A DNA stretch of 7,536 nt from Verrucomicrobiota bacterium (GTDB lineage Bacteria; Verrucomicrobiota; Verrucomicrobiia; Verrucomicrobiales; Verrucomicrobiaceae), in assembly GCA_023429545.1 (NCBI GenBank), contig JAEYUU010000497.1, forward strand, positions 1-7,536, read 5' to 3'. The notes under the pieces are model-generated. The model ran no database searches. It was not told the DNA's origin and saw nothing but the letters and a program-made list of their open reading frames with translations. Below, in pieces: positions 5,098 to 7,536 of this stretch. Each line of letters begins with the position of its first letter. Within the stretch, counting starts at the first letter, position 1. Made by a program: the position numbers and the translations under genes.

Positions 5098-6840
5098 TCA
5101 CACCGCCACCGCACCGGCTTCTTTTGCCTGTGCCGTCGCGTTCTTCACCTCGAACTCGCGGCACCAGCCTTTGATCTCCAGATCGTTGAAGATCTTCCCG
5201 ATCACGCGGCGCAGCAGGCCCTTGAGATTCGCGTTGTCCACAGCCTGGAGGGAGCGGATAGCCTGTTCCTTATAGCTCTCCAGCAGGAGCATGGCCTTTT
5301 CGTGCGCGGTGCTGGACTGCGCCCAGTCACGAATGGTCGCCTTGTCCGGCATGATGGGGATTTCTCCGTTCCAGAGCTTCTCCATCGTCGCCTTTATCTC
5401 GCCCTTGCCGCGTTCGCGAAGGAGCGCGAGCACGATGCTCGGGCGCATGGTCGCGGTGTTGTCCGCAGCGGAGTCGTCGCCAAGGTCATCAAGGTCGTCG
5501 TGAATCTGGTAGGCGATGCCGAGGGCCTCGCTGTAGTCGTGCAGCGCGTCGGCGGTGTCGTCCAGCTTGCCAGCCAGTGCGGCGCCGATTTTCAAAGCCA
5601 CCTCAAAGGCGGGCGCGGTCTTGCTGCGGAAGATTTCCAGCACTTGGGCGCTGGTGAGGGCGACGGGGTTGTTGTTCCAGAGAAGCTCAGCACCCTGGCC
5701 GCGGCAGAGTTCGCGCTGGCCTTCGGCTGCGACTTTGATCATCGCGCTGCGAAGGGAGCCGGAGACGTTATTGTCCACCAGCAGGCGGTACCCTTCGCCG
5801 ATAAGCAGGTCGCCCACGTTCAGCGCGACCGGCATGCCGTGCTCCGCATGAAGCGTGGCCTCACCGTAGCGCTCGGCGTCGTTGTCCTCGATGTCGTCAT
5901 GCACCAGGGAAGCCTTGTGGAAGCACTCCACCGCGATGGCGGCCTTCTTGAGCGCATCGCTCAACGGGCCTTCGGGGTCATCACGCAGGGCCTGATGCGC
6001 CGCCACCGTGAGGAAGGGACGCCAGCGGTTGCCGGCGCGGGCGAGCCAGTCGCGCGCGATTTCTTCCGTCTTGTCCGCGGGCGCGCCCAGCAGGGCGTCC
6101 AGCGACTCGCGAGTGAACCAGCCGCGCACCTCTTCGTGCAGCGCATTGAGATTCAGGCGGCGGGTCTTGTCATCGCTGGTGAGGTGGATGTAGTCCCACA
6201 CCCAGTCGATATCGACGGTGGTGTCGATGCAGTCATCCTGCAGCAGGGGCACCGCCACGGCTGGAATCGCCGCTGCTTCCACATAGGGGAAGGTGCGCTC
6301 CAGCACCGGCAGGCATGAAATGCCGACGATGGCCTCGATTTTGCCCGTCTGGATGAGGCTCATCACAATGGCGGAGCCTTCCGCCACGAGCACGGCGTAC
6401 CCGAGCTTCTCCGCTTCGTTCTGGAAGTCCTGGATGGTGCACAAGCCGCACTGCTTGCAGAGCAGGCCGAATTCATCAAAAGGCGCCGGGCACTTGCTCT
6501 CCACGCGCAGGCACTTGGGCATCAGCAGCAGGCGGCGCTCATACGGGATGGTCGCCAGCGTTTCCCGCCACGCCTCATTGCCCAGCAGCACGCCGATGTA
6601 GTCGATCCACACCGGGTTGAAATTGTTCTCGGCAATGACGGTCTCCGCATGCACGCGCAGTTCCTCCAGCGGCATGGGCGGCACGAGCGTGTGGCTCTCC
6701 ACGTACTCACGCACCTTGGCCAGCACATGATCGCGCTCAACTTTGGTCTGGGGCAGGGTCTTCTTCGGCTGACGGAACCTCCGCACCGTCAAGGGTATGG
6801 ACGGCGGAAGCTGGGCAGAGCGAACGGCAACGGTGGACAT
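5098..6840 (-). CDS. DUF116-polyprenyl diphosphate synthase fusion protein
   Basis: This gene encodes 580 residues from the first ATG (6840); an in-frame TTG ten codons upstream is less likely. Residues about 60-220 match DUF116: LLLMPKCLRVESKCPAP (104-120), CKQCGLC (128-134), a glycine-containing LGYAVLVAEGSAIVMSLI segment, and AVAVPLLQDDCIDTTVD (195-210). Cys 110, 117, 128, 131, 134, 176 and 204 suggest metal or Fe-S binding. Residues about 240-560 are a trans-isoprenyl diphosphate synthase with first Asp-rich motif DDIED (315-319), second motif DDLDD (448-452) in YQIHDDLDD, GQGAELLW (381-388), and KTAPAFEVALKIGA (407-420). Such enzymes add isopentenyl diphosphate to allylic diphosphates. 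The small residues at positions -4/-5 before the first motif (S311, A310) are typical of enzymes making C20 or longer chains; product length is inference. The usual GGKRxRP substrate loop reads AGNRWRP (269-275), and the RRG after the first motif reads ERYG. There is no signal peptide, so it is cytoplasmic. It diverges from the cytochrome gene across 231 bases containing a long dyad. Confidence 0.9.
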   Translation of the reverse strand: MSTVAVRSAQLPPSIPLTVRRFRQPKKTLPQTKVERDHVLAKVREYVESHTLVPPMPLEELRVHAETVIAENNFNPVWIDYIGVLLGNEAWRETLATIPYERRLLLMPKCLRVESKCPAPFDEFGLLCKQCGLCTIQDFQNEAEKLGYAVLVAEGSAIVMSLIQTGKIEAIVGISCLPVLERTFPYVEAAAIPAVAVPLLQDDCIDTTVDIDWVWDYIHLTSDDKTRRLNLNALHEEVRGWFTRESLDALLGAPADKTEEIARDWLARAGNRWRPFLTVAAHQALRDDPEGPLSDALKKAAIAVECFHKASLVHDDIEDNDAERYGEATLHAEHGMPVALNVGDLLIGEGYRLLVDNNVSGSLRSAMIKVAAEGQRELCRGQGAELLWNNNPVALTSAQVLEIFRSKTAPAFEVALKIGAALAGKLDDTADALHDYSEALGIAYQIHDDLDDLGDDSAADNTATMRPSIVLALLRERGKGEIKATMEKLWNGEIPIMPDKATIRDWAQSSTAHEKAMLLLESYKEQAIRSLQAVDNANLKGLLRRVIGKIFNDLEIKGWCREFEVKNATAQAKEAGAVAV

Positions 6841-6895
6841 GCAATGGGGTACTACGAACCTCGAACACAATCTGCAATCAGGAAATCGCAGGATA

Positions 6896-6925
6896 TGCGC
6901 ATTCTCAAACGTTTGGGAACGCGCA
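6896..6925. promoter_or_regulatory. 30-bp near-perfect palindrome, operator candidate
   Basis: The left half TGCGCATTCTCAAAC (6896-6910) meets its reverse complement GTTTGGGAACGCGCA (6911-6925) with no spacer. Thirteen of 15 base pairs match; the exceptions are 6901/6920 and 6905/6916. It lies 56 bases upstream of the prenyl synthase ATG (minus) and 147 bases upstream of the cytochrome ATG (plus), between the two divergent genes. Length and symmetry suit binding of a dimeric or tetrameric regulator. A weak minus-strand -35/-10 pair (TTCCCA-N17-ATATCC) overlaps it. No T-run follows, so it is not a terminator. The regulator is not in the window. Confidence 0.5.
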
Positions 6926-7054
6926 AAGTCTTGCAGAAAAGCGGTCTCCCATGCAACAAGAGATGTCCCTTACGGTTGCAGTTGCAGGGCAGTCATGCAT
7001 TGCGCTCTGCTCGCATTTTCCGCTAAGTCATGCTTGGGGCTGCGCGTTCCTCTC

Positions 7055-7060
7055 TATTCT
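7055..7060 (+). promoter_or_regulatory. Possible -10 box of the cytochrome gene
   Basis: TATTCT, 11 bases before the ATG at 7072, resembles a -10 hexamer. The best upstream match, TTGGGG (7034-7039), is 15 bases away, which is shorter than usual. If it is used, the transcript would be almost leaderless, consistent with the lack of a Shine-Dalgarno sequence. Low certainty. Confidence 0.2.
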
Positions 7061-7071
7061 CACCCGCGATC

Positions 7072-7536
7072 ATGAACAAACTTCTGCTCACCGTCCTGGC
7101 CCTTGCGCCGGCCAGCCTCGTCTCCGCCGCTGACTTCGCCTCCCAAGTCGTTCCCGTTCAGAAGCAGCACTGCTACAAGTGCCACTCCGAAGCGGAGAAG
7201 AAGGAAAAGGGCGACCTGGTGCTCGACAACCTGAAGCGTCTCGGTGAGGGCGTCGGTGCGGGAAAGATGATCATCCCGGGGAATCCGGATGGCAGCAGCT
7301 TCTTCACCAGCCTCACCTCCCCGGCGGATGACAGCGACCACATGCCGCCGGAAAAGATGATTCCGGACAAGGACATTGAAGTCATCAAAGCCTGGATTGC
7401 TGCCGGCGCCAGCTTCACCAGGGGGGGCGCCGCTCCAGCCACGGCAGTGACCCCCGCTGCCCCTGCCCCCGCCGTAGCGGCTCCAGCCGCCGCCATGACC
7501 ACTTGGACCAGCGCTGATGGCCGCACCATCCAGGCC
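7072..7536 (+). CDS. Secreted Planctomycete-type cytochrome c domain protein, 3'-truncated
   Basis: The frame from the ATG at 7072 runs off the window after 155 residues with no stop. A Sec signal peptide (MNKLLLTVLALAPASLVSAA) is followed by DFASQVVPVQKQHCYKCHS, where CYKCH (34-38) is the haem c attachment motif. KGDLVLDNLKRLGEG (47-60), IIPGNPDGSSFFTSLTSP (67-84), HMPPEKM (90-96, probable distal haem ligand M91) and IEVIKAWIAAGASF (102-115) match the Planctomycete cytochrome C (PSCyt1, PF07635) pattern closely. Residues 119-141 form an Ala/Pro linker. TTWTSADGRTIQA (143-155) looks like the start of an SHD1-like beta domain, which I recall from secreted Verrucomicrobiota/Planctomycetota proteins. 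Expected role: a periplasmic or envelope-bound haem protein for electron transfer or as a redox subunit; the partner is unknown. Seven consecutive G at 7421-7427 encode the start of the linker and are a possible slippage site, but the frame continues normally after them. No Shine-Dalgarno sequence is visible. Confidence 0.87.
   Translation, partial: MNKLLLTVLALAPASLVSAADFASQVVPVQKQHCYKCHSEAEKKEKGDLVLDNLKRLGEGVGAGKMIIPGNPDGSSFFTSLTSPADDSDHMPPEKMIPDKDIEVIKAWIAAGASFTRGGAAPATAVTPAAPAPAVAAPAAAMTTWTSADGRTIQA

Noticed and set aside
5005..6318. A 437-codon plus-strand ORF opposite the prenyl synthase gene
   Set aside because: It is antisense to a gene with clear domain motifs, is rich in Arg/His/Val/Ala with no recognisable domain, and is the expected shadow frame in GC-rich DNA.
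7421..7427. A G7 homopolymer in the cytochrome gene as a frameshift or phase-variation site
   Set aside because: The frame reads through into a sensible linker and then a domain-like sequence, so there is no sign of a broken frame; variation cannot be judged from one sequence.

Overview
The window looks like chromosomal DNA of a GC-rich member of the Planctomycetota/Verrucomicrobiota group, most likely Verrucomicrobiota. The reasons are a Planctomycete-type cytochrome c domain, a TIM-barrel sugar isomerase/epimerase with a Tat leader next to an Asp-box sialidase-like protein, a secreted protein with a short domain I associate with Verrucomicrobiota, a DUF116-polyprenyl synthase fusion, and translation starts without clear Shine-Dalgarno sequences. 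This assignment comes from remembered family patterns, not from a search.

Layout from left to right. (1) 2-538 (+): the C-terminal part of a parvulin-type peptidyl-prolyl isomerase, closed by a textbook intrinsic terminator at 569-595. (2) 596-834: a convergent intergenic stretch with a pair of inverted repeat copies. (3) 835-1941 (-): a secreted sialidase-like beta-propeller with five Asp boxes. (4) 2045-3112 (+): a Tat-exported xylose-isomerase-like TIM barrel. It diverges from the sialidase across 103 bases that hold two perfect palindromes. (5) 3243-4175 (+): an unrecognised secreted protein, preceded by two hairpins. (6) 4176-5097: about 920 bases without a convincing full-length gene. 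It holds an orphan Tat-leader ORF, a tandem 8-mer, a dispersed-repeat-like element with inverted arms, and a possible promoter/dyad. (7) 5098-6840 (-): a 580-residue fusion of a cysteine-rich DUF116 domain to a trans-polyprenyl diphosphate synthase. (8) 6841-7071: a divergent intergenic region with a 30-bp near-perfect dyad. (9) 7072-7536 (+): the start of a secreted monohaem cytochrome c protein that runs off the window.

Functionally this looks like a patchwork rather than one operon. The divergent sialidase/TIM-barrel pair suggests glycan or sugar processing outside the cytoplasm. The prenyl synthase belongs to isoprenoid chain elongation (quinone side chains, carotenoids or lipid carriers). 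The cytochrome is exported. No CRISPR array, transposase, phage gene, rRNA or tRNA was seen. The most unusual items are the DUF116-prenyl synthase fusion, the long dyad between it and the cytochrome gene, and the repeat-rich 4.2-4.6 kb stretch where a Tat-leader ORF ends.
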